Notes: generated from the letters alone by a model not told the origin. Shown: positions 34,129 to 42,927, counted from the stretch's first letter. The stretch: 64,000 nt of DNA from Desulfomonile sp963700305 (GCA_963700305.1 CAVOXB010000017.1:124001-188000); one strand, 5' to 3'. Program-made: numbers and translations.

Positions 34129-35334
34129 ATGGCAACAGGAATCAAAGACAAGGTTGCGATAATCGGAATGGGCTGCTCTCGTTTCGGCGAGCGCTGGGAC
34201 ATGGGAGCCGAAGAACTGATGGTAGAAGCTTTTGTGGAGTGCATTTCCGACGCGGGTATAGAGCCCAATGACATCCAGGCTGCGTGGCTCGGCACCTGCA
34301 TGGATGAAGTAAACGTCGGCAAGAGCGGCTTGCCGCTGTCCATGACGCTCCGACTTCCGCTGATACCGGTAACTCGGGTGGAAAACTTCTGCGCAAGCGG
34401 GACCGAATCCTTCCGTGGAGCTGTCTATGCGGTGGCTTCAGGCGCTTATGACATGTGTCTCGCCATGGGCGTGGAAAAGCTCAAGGATACCGGCTATGGA
34501 GGCTTGCCCAATCCCGGTTCGAATTGGGGTTCGTTGAGCTGGCTCTGGTGGCCGAACGTAACGGCTCCTGGGGCTTTTGCCCAGCTTGCCACTGCTTACG
34601 CAGCGAAATACAAAATTAAAGACGAAGACCTGAAACGTGCAATCGGTCATGTGTCCGTAAAGAGCCACGAGAATGGAGCGCTCAACCCCAAGGCCCATCT
34701 GAGAAAGCCAGTGACCATCGAGCAGGTGCTGTCGTCTCCCATAATAGCTCATCCTCTGGGATTGTTCGATTGCTGCGGTGTGAGCGACGGCGCAGCATGC
34801 GCCATAGTTACTACTGTAGAAAAAGCAAAGGAAATGGGGATAAAGGATTTCGTGACAGTGAAGTCCCTTCAACTCGCGCTCAGTAGCGGAGAGGAAATGG
34901 GCTTCAACAACTGGGACGGAGATCACTTTATCACTACGTCGCAGGCGAGCATCAGAGCGTACGAAGAAGCCGGGATAAAAGACCCTCGCAAAGAGATCAG
35001 CATGATGGAAGTGCACGACTGCTTCTCGATAACTGAGCTTGTCACTTACGAGGACTTGCACATTTCAGAGCGAGGCAGAGCGGTATGGGACTCCCTTGAC
35101 GGCTTTTACGACCGCAAAGGAAACGGCGTCCCTTGTCAGGTGGATGGCGGCTTGAAGTGCTTCGGGCATCCAATCGGAGCGTCGGGATTGCGGATGCTTT
35201 ATGAAATGTATCTCCAGTTGCACCACAGGGCGGGAGAAAGGCAAATACCTGACCCAAGATTCGGGCTGACCCATAATCTGGGCGGGGTTCCATTCATGAA
35301 CGTCTGCAGCATCGCAATTATCGGGAAATACTAG
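34129..35334 (+). CDS. SCP-x-type thiolase
   Basis: 401 residues from the ATG at 34129, which follows GGGAGGTG. Active-site marks are NFCASG with the nucleophile Cys, MEVHDCFSITEL with the first His, and CFGHPIGASG with the second His; HNLGG closes the site. SCP-x and DUF35-associated thiolases often need a DUF35 partner, as in benzoylsuccinyl-CoA thiolase BbsAB and steroid Ltp2 aldolase. The preceding gene supplies a DUF35 domain. Expected role: thiolytic cleavage of 3-oxoacyl-CoA, or a retro-aldol cleavage. The substrate cannot be read from the sequence. Confidence 0.88.
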   Translation: MATGIKDKVAIIGMGCSRFGERWDMGAEELMVEAFVECISDAGIEPNDIQAAWLGTCMDEVNVGKSGLPLSMTLRLPLIPVTRVENFCASGTESFRGAVYAVASGAYDMCLAMGVEKLKDTGYGGLPNPGSNWGSLSWLWWPNVTAPGAFAQLATAYAAKYKIKDEDLKRAIGHVSVKSHENGALNPKAHLRKPVTIEQVLSSPIIAHPLGLFDCCGVSDGAACAIVTTVEKAKEMGIKDFVTVKSLQLALSSGEEMGFNNWDGDHFITTSQASIRAYEEAGIKDPRKEISMMEVHDCFSITELVTYEDLHISERGRAVWDSLDGFYDRKGNGVPCQVDGGLKCFGHPIGASGLRMLYEMYLQLHHRAGERQIPDPRFGLTHNLGGVPFMNVCSIAIIGKY

Positions 35335-35378
35335 GACCACCTACAAGATCTAAAAGTTTTGGGAAGGGAAGAGTAAAC

Positions 35379-35450
35379 GGGGAGGCCCTTTTTGAAAAAA
35401 GTGCCTCCCCGGACCCCTCCCCAAAAACTCTTAATTATTGCAGTTGATTC
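35379..35450 (+). terminator. Bidirectional terminator with conserved repeat tail, copy 1
   Basis: GGGGAGGCCCTTTTT pairs with AAAAAAGTGCCTCCCC, then comes a tail containing CCCCAAAAACTCTTAATTAT and TGCAGTT. The tail recurs almost letter for letter at 37575-37614 and 46160-46197. It lies 45 bases after the thiolase stop and would end that transcript. A/T runs on both sides of the loop make it symmetrical. Confidence 0.75.
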
Positions 35451-35485
35451 TCGAATTTTTTTTGGTTCTCCGGCCTCCTAGCTTT

Positions 35486-35539
35486 TCTCGTTCCCAGGCT
35501 CTGCCTGGGAATGCGTACCGAGAGGCTCTGCCTCTCCTA
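35486..35539. repeat. RAYT-type REP, left copy 1
   Basis: Two adjacent hairpins: TTCCCAGGC with GCCTGGGAA, then GAGAGGC with GCCTCTC, joined by TGCGTACC. Same orientation as the copy at 35667. Confidence 0.8.
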
Positions 35540-35664
35540 ATGGAGCATGTGTTTAGCAACTTTGAGCTCTTCTTGGCGGATGCACAAATGGAAAAATACG
35601 TTCAATTGGCTAAAGACATGAACATGGTCAATGCGATGATCATATCTCCTAAAGATATCTTTTT
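35539..35664 (+). pseudogene. N-terminal fragment, possibly of a DUF2284 metal-binding protein
   Basis: An open stretch begins MEHVFSNFELFLADAQ and runs through QLAKDMNMVNAMIISPKDIF before entering repeat sequence. The phrase with alternating small residues and the ending ISPKDIF recalls the start of DUF2284 proteins, where a cysteine-rich metal site should follow; here it is replaced by the REP copy at 35667. DUF2284 genes are common beside beta-oxidation genes in related anaerobes. The recognition is tentative because only about 42 residues remain. It is best read as a gene destroyed by the RAYT element. Confidence 0.4.
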
Positions 35665-35666
35665 GC

Positions 35667-35720
35667 TTCTCGTTCCCAGGCTCCAGCCTGGGAATGTGTA
35701 CCGCGAGGCTCCGCGTCGCA
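35667..35720. repeat. RAYT-type REP, left copy 2
   Basis: TTCCCAGGCT pairs with AGCCTGGGAA, followed by a degenerate second hairpin (GCGAGGCtccGCGTCGC). It directly follows the gene fragment and precedes the transposase by about 20 bases. Confidence 0.8.
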
Positions 35721-35741
35721 AGAACATGAGAACCATTCCAA

Positions 35742-36275
35742 ATGGGCCGTAGTCGCTACAAACCTATAGAAGAGCACTACACATACTTCGCGACATGCAC
35801 GGTCGTCAATTGGCTGCCCTTGTTCACCAAGCTCGAACTGGCCAAGATCGTTCTAGACTCACTCTACTATGTGCATGATCAAGATCGTCTGACTCTCCAT
35901 GCTTATGTCCTTATGGAAAATCACATGCATTTGGTTGCGACGGCTGAAGAATTTTCAGATGAATTGAGAAAATTCAAATCTTTCACAGCGAGAAAAATTA
36001 TTGATCTATTAAGCGATTCGGCGGCGGCGTTCTATTTGAAGCAAATGCGTTTCTCGAAGAAACGCCACAAAACAGACCAGATTTATCAGGTTTGGCAAGA
36101 GGGGTCCCATCCAGTGGCTATCGAAGATGAGGCCGTCCTCAAACAGAAGATAGAGTATATTCATTCAAATCCTGTAAGAAGGGGTTACGTGGATCAATCT
36201 GAGCACTGGAGATATTCTAGCGCTCGGGATTATTCAGGACAGGCCGGGTCTGTTCCATTTGAAATTATATTTTGA
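35742..36275 (+). CDS. REP-associated tyrosine transposase (RAYT, IS200/Y1 family)
   Basis: 177 residues. The HUH metal site is ENHMHLV (His61, His63). The probable catalytic tyrosine is Tyr139 in KIEYIHSNPVRRGYV, which with WRYSSARDY is diagnostic of RAYTs. These enzymes nick single-stranded REP hairpins and are thought to spread them in the genome. The gene appears intact. Its stop is 18 bases before the right-hand inverted REP. Its transcription could continue into the acyl-CoA dehydrogenase 80 bases downstream. Confidence 0.92.
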   Translation: MGRSRYKPIEEHYTYFATCTVVNWLPLFTKLELAKIVLDSLYYVHDQDRLTLHAYVLMENHMHLVATAEEFSDELRKFKSFTARKIIDLLSDSAAAFYLKQMRFSKKRHKTDQIYQVWQEGSHPVAIEDEAVLKQKIEYIHSNPVRRGYVDQSEHWRYSSARDYSGQAGSVPFEIIF

Positions 36276-36292
36276 GACAACGGTGGAGAAGA

Positions 36293-36346
36293 TCCAGGCA
36301 GAGCCTGGACGGCACGCATTCCCAGGCGGAGCCTGGGAACGAGGTG
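36293..36346. repeat. RAYT-type REP, right copy, inverted
   Basis: CCAGGCagaGCCTGG, then TTCCCAGGCggaGCCTGGGAA and CGAGG, in the opposite orientation to the two left copies. The ribosome-binding site of the next gene (GGTGGAGG) begins at its edge. Confidence 0.8.
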
Positions 36347-36354
36347 GAGGGCAC

Positions 36355-37497
36355 ATGGAAATAATAAAATACAGCGAAGAGCACAATATCTTCAGGCAAT
36401 CTCTTAGAAAATTCTTCGAGAAAGAAGTCACACCTTACGTTGAAGAATGGGAAGAAGCAGGGATCGTCCCGAAAAGCGTCTGGAAAAAAATGGGAGATCA
36501 AGGCTTTCTCTGCATGGGTGTGCCTGAAGAATACGGAGGCATGGGAGCCGATTTCCTCTATTCGCTTATATTAACGGAGGAATTGGTCCGAACCGGACAC
36601 GCTGGCCTTGCGGCCCCGCTGCACAGCGATGTGGTTGTACCCTATGTTCAGTCTTTCGGCAGCGAAGAACTGAAGCACAAATATCTACCTCTTTGCATCT
36701 CCGGCGATATGATCACAGCGGTTGCCATGACCGAACCCAATTCAGGTAGCGATCTCGCATCCATGCGCACCACCGCTGTAGATGACGGAGATCACGTAAT
36801 CATTAATGGTCAGAAAACCTTCATCAGCAACGGAATTAACTGCGATCTGGTTGTACTTGCAGTCAGAGACCCGAAAGAGCCCAATCCTCACATGGCTATC
36901 GATCTTTACGTGATCGAGGCATCAACGCCAGGTTTCGAAAAAGGCCGTAAGCTCAAAAAAATAGGCTGGCACAGCCAGGATACTGCTGAACTCTTCTTCA
37001 ACGACTGCCGTGTGCCCAAGGCCAACCGGCTAGGCCAAAAGGGCTCGGGCTTTCTCATGCTCATGGATAAGCTCCAGCAAGAGCGCCTCATGGTCTGCGT
37101 TTCTGCGGTCCCTGCAGCAGAATTGATGCTGGAAAGAACAATACAATACTGCAAAGAAAGAACCGCTTTCGGCACACCCATTTCCAAGTTCCAGAACACG
37201 CAGTTCAAGATCGTGGAAATGGCCACTGAGATAAAGATCGCACGAACGTTTGTCGACACTCTTGTTGCTGATCACATGGCAGGCAAGAACATAGTGGTGG
37301 AAGTCGCTATGGCCAAATACTGGACGACTGAGATGGCCACAAAGGTCGCGGACCGCTGTCTGCAATTGCATGGAGGCTACGGTTATTGCGAGGAATACCC
37401 TATAGCTCGCGCCTGGAGAGACATAAGAGTAATGCAGATCTTCGCCGGGACTAACGAAATAATGAAGGGCATTGCGGCAAAATTCATGGGATTGTAG
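36355..37497 (+). CDS. Acyl-CoA dehydrogenase
   Basis: FAD enzyme that introduces the alpha,beta double bond in acyl-CoA. The 380 residues start at the ATG at 36355 after GGAGG. The frame continues upstream into the transposase end, which is not dehydrogenase-like. Marks: AVAMTEPNSGSDLASMRT (FAD and substrate site), ISNGINCDLVVL, the helical C-terminal domain with LQLHGGYGYCEEYPIARAWRD, and MQIFAGTNEIMKGI. The long- versus short-chain preference is not evident. It belongs functionally with the thiolase upstream, from which the RAYT element now separates it. Confidence 0.95.
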   Translation: MEIIKYSEEHNIFRQSLRKFFEKEVTPYVEEWEEAGIVPKSVWKKMGDQGFLCMGVPEEYGGMGADFLYSLILTEELVRTGHAGLAAPLHSDVVVPYVQSFGSEELKHKYLPLCISGDMITAVAMTEPNSGSDLASMRTTAVDDGDHVIINGQKTFISNGINCDLVVLAVRDPKEPNPHMAIDLYVIEASTPGFEKGRKLKKIGWHSQDTAELFFNDCRVPKANRLGQKGSGFLMLMDKLQQERLMVCVSAVPAAELMLERTIQYCKERTAFGTPISKFQNTQFKIVEMATEIKIARTFVDTLVADHMAGKNIVVEVAMAKYWTTEMATKVADRCLQLHGGYGYCEEYPIARAWRDIRVMQIFAGTNEIMKGIAAKFMGL

Positions 37498-37548
37498 CGC
37501 ATTTCTCAGAATCAGCTGCAAGATTCAAGGGATTTATGAAGAGTCGCC

Positions 37549-37618
37549 GGGGAAGACCTTTTTGCAAAAAGGTCCTCCCCGGACCCCTCCCCAAAAACTC
37601 TTAATTATTGCAACTAAT
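37549..37618 (+). terminator. Bidirectional terminator with conserved repeat tail, copy 2
   Basis: GGGGAAGACCTTTTT pairs with AAAAAGGTCCTCCCC across a short loop, followed by the tail CCCCAAAAACTCTTAATTAT found in copy 1. It lies 50 bases after the acyl-CoA dehydrogenase stop. The rest of 37498-37728 shows nothing else. Confidence 0.8.
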
Positions 37619-37728
37619 TCCCGAGCATCTCGCTACTGCTCGCCGAACCGGCTGCTTGTCTGGCCGGTCCAGCTTTTCTTAAGCCGATCCACGAGAGGTT
37701 TTGCGACCAGTTGTGGAATGAGCATCAA

Positions 37729-38632
37729 ATGGCGTTATCCAAAAAAGAAGAAATCCCTGTGTGCTCCGAAGATGGAGCCACGAATACCCTGACTGTATAC
37801 AAGACTTCTTCAGGATGTGCTGACGCGGTTATCTTGATAATGCCTGCCATGGGAGTGTCAGCAGATTACTATGAATCCCTCGCCGTGGCTTGCGTCTCAT
37901 CGGGATGGCATGCAATCACCTCAGATTTCAGGGGCATCGGCCGGAGCTCCGTTAGAGCCTCAAGGACTACTCAATTCGGATACAAAGAGCTGGTCCACTA
38001 CGATTGGCCGGCTATCGTAGAAGCTGTCAGGAAGCGCTTCCCTTCCGAATTTTTTGTACATTTTGGGTCATAGTCTTGGCGGCCAATTGAGCGCCCTATA
38101 CCTGAGCGCAAATCCCGGTCTGGTAAATGGGTTGATCCTGGTCGCTTCTTGCTCCGTATATTTCCCTGGATGGGGTTTCCCTCGCAGCATCGGGGTACTA
38201 TTTTTCAGTCAAATGGTAAGGCTAGTTTCAAATGTTCTAGGTTATTTTCCAGGGACCAGGGTTGGATTCGGCGGCACAGAATCAAGAAAGCTCATCAGAG
38301 ATTGGGCTCATGAGGCATTAACGGGCCGCTACAAAATTCCCGGCAGTCCTCACGACTTTGAAGATCTGTTGAGGGGAATGCGACTGCCGGTGCTTGCAAT
38401 CTCTTTTGATGACGATTTTTTCGCACCCGAAAGAGCAGTTCGTAACCTTTGTGCTAAAATGAGTGAAGCGGAACTGACCCATCGACATTTCAAACCGCAG
38501 GAACTTGGGGAACAACAGATCGGTCATTTCCAGTGGGTGAAAAAGCCTGGACCAGTGATCCGAGAAATAGAAAAATGGCTAAATGGAAGGCCTCAACAAA
38601 ACAAGTGTCAAAACAAAACAGCATTACCTTGA
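37729..38632 (+). CDS. Alpha/beta hydrolase (COG4757-like), one frameshift
   Basis: The first part from MALSKKEEIPVC contains an oxyanion region (IMPAMGVSADYYESLA) and a DFRGIGRSS strand. The frame breaks at 38053 in a run of six T; with five T it reads EFLYILGHSLGGQLSALYL, restoring the nucleophile elbow GHSLGG. The second part has the acid segment (VLAISFDDDFFAP) and a late His (IGHFQWVKKPG). The whole protein would be about 300 residues. Such enzymes hydrolyse esters or thioesters; the substrate is unknown. It overlaps the start of the following gene. Confidence 0.8.
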
Positions 38633-40057
38633 CCATATTGGGAGGCGGAGAAGAAATAGGGGCAAACAGCTACCTTCTGGATTGGAAGGGCATCAGAATA
38701 GTACTGGATTGCGGACTCGATGTCACAAAAGCCGGGTTTGAGGCCCTACCGAATCTTGACGCTCTCGGCAAATTGGGAATAGACGTTGCGATTGTTTCTC
38801 ATGCGCACATTGATCATGTGGGCAGCCTCCCCATTTTGATTGACACTTTTCTGCCAAGAGGCCGCCGGGTGCATGTCACCGTACCGTCCAGACGACTGAT
38901 CCCGCTCATGCTCTCCGATTCTGCAAAGATGCAGGAAAACTTGTTCCTTCCAGCGGAAGATCATTTCTATGAGTGGTGTCTCGACAGAGAATCCGTGGCA
39001 AGCATCTTTTCCGGAAGAAATTTTTTTGCAGCACACAATTACGGTGAAAAGTTCAGATTGGCGCGCGATTTGTTTGCATCCTTCTTTCCTTCGGGCCACA
39101 TACTCGGGGCGGCTGGAGTCATAATATCCGATGGCGAACACACTCTCGTCTACACCGGAGACATATCCAAGCATAGCCAGACAATTCACCCGGGCTGCAT
39201 ATTGCCGGCTGTTTCAGACACGGACTTCCTCTTGATCGAATCCACCAGAGGATCTGTCGAATCCGACCCGAACCGGGATCGACGCGGACAGCTCAGACTG
39301 CTTGCAGAGGAAATCACAGCCACACTCAGTCGCGGAGGCCACGTTTTGCTGCCTTCCTTTGCTCTAGGGAAGACGCAGGAATTAATAATCACTCTGGCGA
39401 ACATGAAGACGGACGGTCTCATTCCGGCGAACGTCCCAGTGCTTTACCATCAGGGTCTGACCACCGCCGTGAATAAGATCTATGGCGTGTTTTCCCAATA
39501 TCTCACTGGCTTCGACGCCGAGATTTTCCGGAGCGCTTGTCGCAAAGTCACGGCGTTCACGAACGGTGATGAATTCAAAAGCTCATGGGAGCTGACCGGT
39601 GTCCCCTCGATCTTCGTATTCACCAGCGGAATGGTGTCCAGGGGAAGCCCTTCTGCCAGGCTCGCGGAGGAGCTGATCCAATCCGAGAACAACGGCATTT
39701 TCTTCACGAGCTATATAGCCCCTGATGAATTCGGCTACGACCTCGCGAACGGCAGAAACCGGGGATTTTGTCCGTCCTGATATCAAGAGCAGACGCGAGA
39801 TAAGGGTATTGTGTCCTCACAGGCGAAGGTTTTCTCTTTCATCTCACGCCATGAGAGACGACTTGCTCCAAATCGCAGATCATTTCAATCCCTGCTTGGC
39901 TGTTTGGATTCATGGAGAGCCCTCGTCAACTGAGTGGTTGAGCACAAATTTCTCGGAACGCCACCCGGAAGCAGTGAGCCTTCGACCGGTTAACGGCGAG
40001 ACAATTGAATTGACAAACAGCGGTTCCTGTCATGACACGCGGATAGGTAATCAATAA
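38575..40057 (+). CDS. Metallo-beta-lactamase/beta-CASP family protein (mRNA 3'-processing exonuclease type), one frameshift
   Basis: The N-terminal half has LGGGEEIGANSYLLDWKGIRI and SHAHIDHVGSLP with the zinc-binding HxHxDH, then FFPSGHILGAAG and YTGDIS. The beta-CASP part has FALGKTQEL and FTSGMVSRGSPSARL. The frame breaks at 39762, where GGCAGAAACCGGG should read GGCAGAACCGGG to give NGRTGDFVRPDIKSRREIR and a C-terminus with HAMRDDLLQIADHFNP. Repaired length is about 494 residues. Relatives are CPSF73-like nucleases acting on RNA. Its presence in a fatty-acid cluster is unexplained. The start overlaps the preceding gene by 58 bases. Confidence 0.82.
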
Positions 40058-40199
40058 ATGATCTTGCCGGCCAATAGAGCTGGATATAACTTTCATTAAG
40101 ATCCGTTTCTATGCTACATTCGATTCGCCCCGCCGGCATGTGACCCGTCGGCTGAGGCTTCAGAAATAAAGTCGTTCCAAAATCCTTTGGGGGAAAGAC

Positions 40200-41867
40200 A
40201 TGGAAAAGATCTGGCTGAAGTCCTATGCGCCCGGTGTTCCTGCGGAAGTTGAGCTGAAAGACGTCACGTTGCAGCAGGCTCTCTCCAAAACAGCATCAAG
40301 ATTCCCTGACAATCCCGCGATTTATTTTCAGGGGAAGGTCGTCAAATACAAGGAGCTTGACGACATGGTGTCAAGGTTCGCTTCTGCTCTGGCCGGTTTG
40401 GGCGTTAAGCCAGGCGATCGCGTCGCTCTTCTGCTACCCAATCTGGTGCAGGCTATAGTGGCTACTTACGGCATTCTGCGATTGGGAGCCATAGCTGTAC
40501 CGAACAATCCTTTGTACACTGACCGGGAGCTTGAACATCAACTCAATGATTCAGGCTCAAGGATACTTGTGTGTTTGGACGTCCTTATTCCCAGGATGAT
40601 CAAGCTCCGTGAAAAAACCGGCATAAGAGAAATCATCGCCTGTCATATCAGAGATTATCTTCCCCCCCTGTTGAAACTTCTTTTTCCTCTGGTCAAAAAG
40701 AAAATGCATTTGAAAACCCCGGCTGTGAAAGATCTATACGAATTCACCGATCTTCTAAAGTCGAGCACCCCTATTTCGAGAAATTACGAATCAAATATGG
40801 ATGACACTGCAGTCATTATCTATACGGGAGGGACCACAGGGGTCTCCAAAGGTGTGGCTCAGACTCAGCGCAATCTTTCCGCCAACTGCCAGCAGTTGAG
40901 AGCGTGGAGCCCGGAATTCGCTGACGGGCAAGAAGTGGTGCTCGGGTGTCTTCCGTTCTTCCATTCGTATGGATTGACGGCAGTGATGAATCTTTCGATA
41001 TTTCATGGCTGGTGCGATGTAATAATACCCAAACCGGAAGCCAAGGCAATCCTGGACGCTGTAGACAAAGCTGGCGTTACATTGATTCCGGCCGTACCGA
41101 CGCTGTTCAACGCCATGATAAATTTCCCCCAGATCAAAAAATATGAGCTCAAGACTGTAAAAGGGTGCTTTTCTGCGGCGGCTCCTTTGGCAATGGAGAC
41201 AATAAGAGGTTTTAAGGAGCTGACCGGCATTCTCATTTCCGAGGCATACGGTCTGACGGAATCAGGACCGTGCACCCATGCGATTCCCCTGGGAGGCAAA
41301 GAAAAACCAGGCTGCATAGGACTGCCTATCCCTAACACTGAAGTCAAGCTGGTGAGTGTGGATGATTTCAGCCAGGAAATCACCACAATTGGAGACCCGG
41401 GAGAGCTGTGTGTAAAAGGCCCGCAGGTGATGCAAGGATACGTAAACCGGCCGGACGAGACCGATGCTGTGCTGAAAGACGGCTGGCTGCTCACCGGAGA
41501 TGTGGCAACTGTGGACGAGGAAGGTTACTTCACCATTGTGGATCGCAAGAAGGACATGATCATCTCTGGCGGCTTTAATATTTATCCTCGCGAGGTGGAT
41601 GAGGTGCTGTTCTCGCACCCGAAAGTCCGTGAAGCCTGCGCTATAGGCGTGCCTGACAGCTATTCTGGCGAAAAGGTCAAAGCATTTGTGGTCTTGAAAG
41701 AGGGACAAACAGTTACTGCAGACGAGATCATCCAGTTCTGCAAGGAAAGAATGGTCAAGTATAAGGTCCCCAAGCAGGTTGAATTTATTGATGATCTTCC
41801 GAAGAGTGCTGTGGGAAAGATCCTTCGCAAAGAACTGCGAAGACTGGATTTGGCTGGGAAAAAATAG
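40200..41867 (+). CDS. Long-chain acyl-CoA ligase (FadD-type)
   Basis: Activates fatty or aromatic acids to CoA thioesters with ATP. The AMP-binding signature is IYTGGTTGVSKGVAQT; SEAYGLTESGP, LLTGDVATVDEEGYF and DRKKDMIISGGFNIYP are the A-loop and hinge; the C-terminal catalytic Lys lies in PKSAVGKILRKELR. It has 555 residues, a GGGGGAAAGAC site before the ATG and no frameshift. It is the last gene of the degradation cluster and supplies the CoA substrate for the enzymes encoded upstream. The substrate class cannot be settled by eye. Confidence 0.95.
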   Translation: MEKIWLKSYAPGVPAEVELKDVTLQQALSKTASRFPDNPAIYFQGKVVKYKELDDMVSRFASALAGLGVKPGDRVALLLPNLVQAIVATYGILRLGAIAVPNNPLYTDRELEHQLNDSGSRILVCLDVLIPRMIKLREKTGIREIIACHIRDYLPPLLKLLFPLVKKKMHLKTPAVKDLYEFTDLLKSSTPISRNYESNMDDTAVIIYTGGTTGVSKGVAQTQRNLSANCQQLRAWSPEFADGQEVVLGCLPFFHSYGLTAVMNLSIFHGWCDVIIPKPEAKAILDAVDKAGVTLIPAVPTLFNAMINFPQIKKYELKTVKGCFSAAAPLAMETIRGFKELTGILISEAYGLTESGPCTHAIPLGGKEKPGCIGLPIPNTEVKLVSVDDFSQEITTIGDPGELCVKGPQVMQGYVNRPDETDAVLKDGWLLTGDVATVDEEGYFTIVDRKKDMIISGGFNIYPREVDEVLFSHPKVREACAIGVPDSYSGEKVKAFVVLKEGQTVTADEIIQFCKERMVKYKVPKQVEFIDDLPKSAVGKILRKELRRLDLAGKK

Positions 41868-42171
41868 TAGCGAAAAGAACGCAGCGACATGGCGAAACAT
41901 TGTCTTAGTAGCGGCCGGCGTCCCTGCCGGCCATTGTGGGCAAAGGAGCGCCCGAATTCGCACGAAAGCTTCACCTGTGTAGCGGGAGACTTCCTCAATG
42001 TTGAGCGGATGAAGGCCACCATCTTGCCGGCAGGGACGCCGGCCGCCACTATAGAGACCCCAGACGGCCTTATTTTGGCGCCCATGGTGCCAGAGGGGAT
42101 TTTTGTAGGTTTCGCATCTAATGGCTCTAATGATGTTGTCTTAAAGCCCACATTTCAAAGGGGTAGCTGAA
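41868..42171. repeat. Pair of inverted REP-like elements
   Basis: GGCCGGC-gtccct-GCCGGCC at 41913-41932 and an oppositely oriented copy (GCCGGCAGGGACGCCGGCC) at 42026-42044 form a REP pair (BIME-like) after the acyl-CoA ligase. The 304 bases hold no gene that I can support. Confidence 0.75.
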
Positions 42172-42390
42172 ATGCCCAATCTTAAACCTGGAGACAAGGC
42201 CCCAAGTTTCAAGCTGAAAGATCAGAACGGGAAGACTGTCGGCCTGGCGGATTTCAAAGGTAAGAAGCTTTTGCTGTATTTCTATCCCAAGGCTGACACT
42301 TCAGGCTGCACCAAACAGGCTTGCAGCGTAAGGGACGGGGAACCTGATTTGAGCCAGGCCGGAATCGCCTTGTCTCCGCGCCTCAAATGA
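42172..42390 (+). pseudogene. bcp: Peroxiredoxin Bcp/PrxQ, 3' truncated
   Basis: Begins like a normal thiol peroxidase of the Bcp family: LKPGDKAPSFKLKDQNGKTV, then LLLYFYPKADTSGCTKQACS with the peroxidatic Cys46 and resolving Cys51. After DLSQAGIA the expected VLGISPD and the remaining 80 residues are missing; the frame reads LSPRLK and stops. The following 40 bases lead straight into the end of a convergent DUF1648 gene. This points to a deletion at about 42370, not a single-base shift, because no frame restores the family sequence. Confidence 0.82.
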
Positions 42391-42426
42391 AATTGGCAAC
42401 TACCCGTTTTTTCCGGCAATTGCGAA

Positions 42427-42927
42427 TCAGGCTTCCGGTTTACGAAACTTGAGAAAAAATCCAATCGCCCAAGCTATCACGAATCCGAAGAACAAAGCGA
42501 TACTCAATTTTGGATGGTCCAGAGACTTGTTCGGCCCGATGTTGACCAGAAACGCCTGACGCATAATATCGATCACCAACAGCATAGTTGCCGAAGCAAA
42601 CCACAAGGGGTAATAGCGCAAGGTTTCCAGCGTGTCTTGTCGACGCTCGGGAGCAAACCAGTACTCCTTATTCGGCAAATTGATCAGGGAAGCCGGGAGT
42701 ATTGACATTAGGGCTGGCAAACCTGCGAAAAGCACAATCACAACCCCCACAACCACAAAATACACGATTAAAAACTCTTCCTTCCCGGACCATCCGTCGG
42801 GTTGACCGTTTGGTCCGAAATGCGATGCAATCCTGGCGGGGAGCTGTGGATAATAGTACAAGGCTTGAATAACGGATAAGGCGCATACAGAAATCCAAAC
42901 GACGATAGCGGCCCTATATTTTGTCAT
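42427..42927 (-). CDS. DUF1648-family membrane protein
   Basis: 166 residues starting MTKYRAAIVVWISVC at 42927, with AGGGAG seven bases upstream; an upstream ATG at 43002 is less likely. Four hydrophobic segments occur. The DUF1648 phrase YYPQLPARIASHFGPNGQPDGW lies after the first span; relatives include the SdpI immunity protein of Bacillus and many unknown membrane proteins. Function here is unknown. The gene stops where the truncated bcp gene runs out, suggesting that the deletion affected only the intergenic side. Confidence 0.8.
   Translation of the reverse strand: MTKYRAAIVVWISVCALSVIQALYYYPQLPARIASHFGPNGQPDGWSGKEEFLIVYFVVVGVVIVLFAGLPALMSILPASLINLPNKEYWFAPERRQDTLETLRYYPLWFASATMLLVIDIMRQAFLVNIGPNKSLDHPKLSIALFFGFVIAWAIGFFLKFRKPEA

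Larger units (their letters stand above)
35486..36346. mobile_element. RAYT transposase with its flanking REP palindromes
   Basis: A REP-associated tyrosine transposase gene (35742-36275) is flanked on the left by two direct copies of a double palindrome (35486-35539 and 35667-35720; TTCCCAGGC-tct-GCCTGGGAA then GAGAGGC-tct-GCCTCTC) and on the right by an inverted copy (36293-36346). This is the arrangement known for RAYT/REP systems. The element lies within the beta-oxidation cluster, and the N-terminal piece of another gene is caught between the two left repeats. A related pair without transposase is at 43091-43227. Confidence 0.8.

Noticed and set aside
35438..35752. A 104-residue open frame across the left REP copies
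   Set aside because: Its ends are translated repeats (LRPPSFSRSQALPGNAYREA and its echo); only the middle 42 codons look like a gene fragment.
35486..36346. Regular palindromes resembling a CRISPR array
   Set aside because: Only three units, inverted relative orientation, no spacers of constant length, and an adjacent RAYT transposase explain them better.
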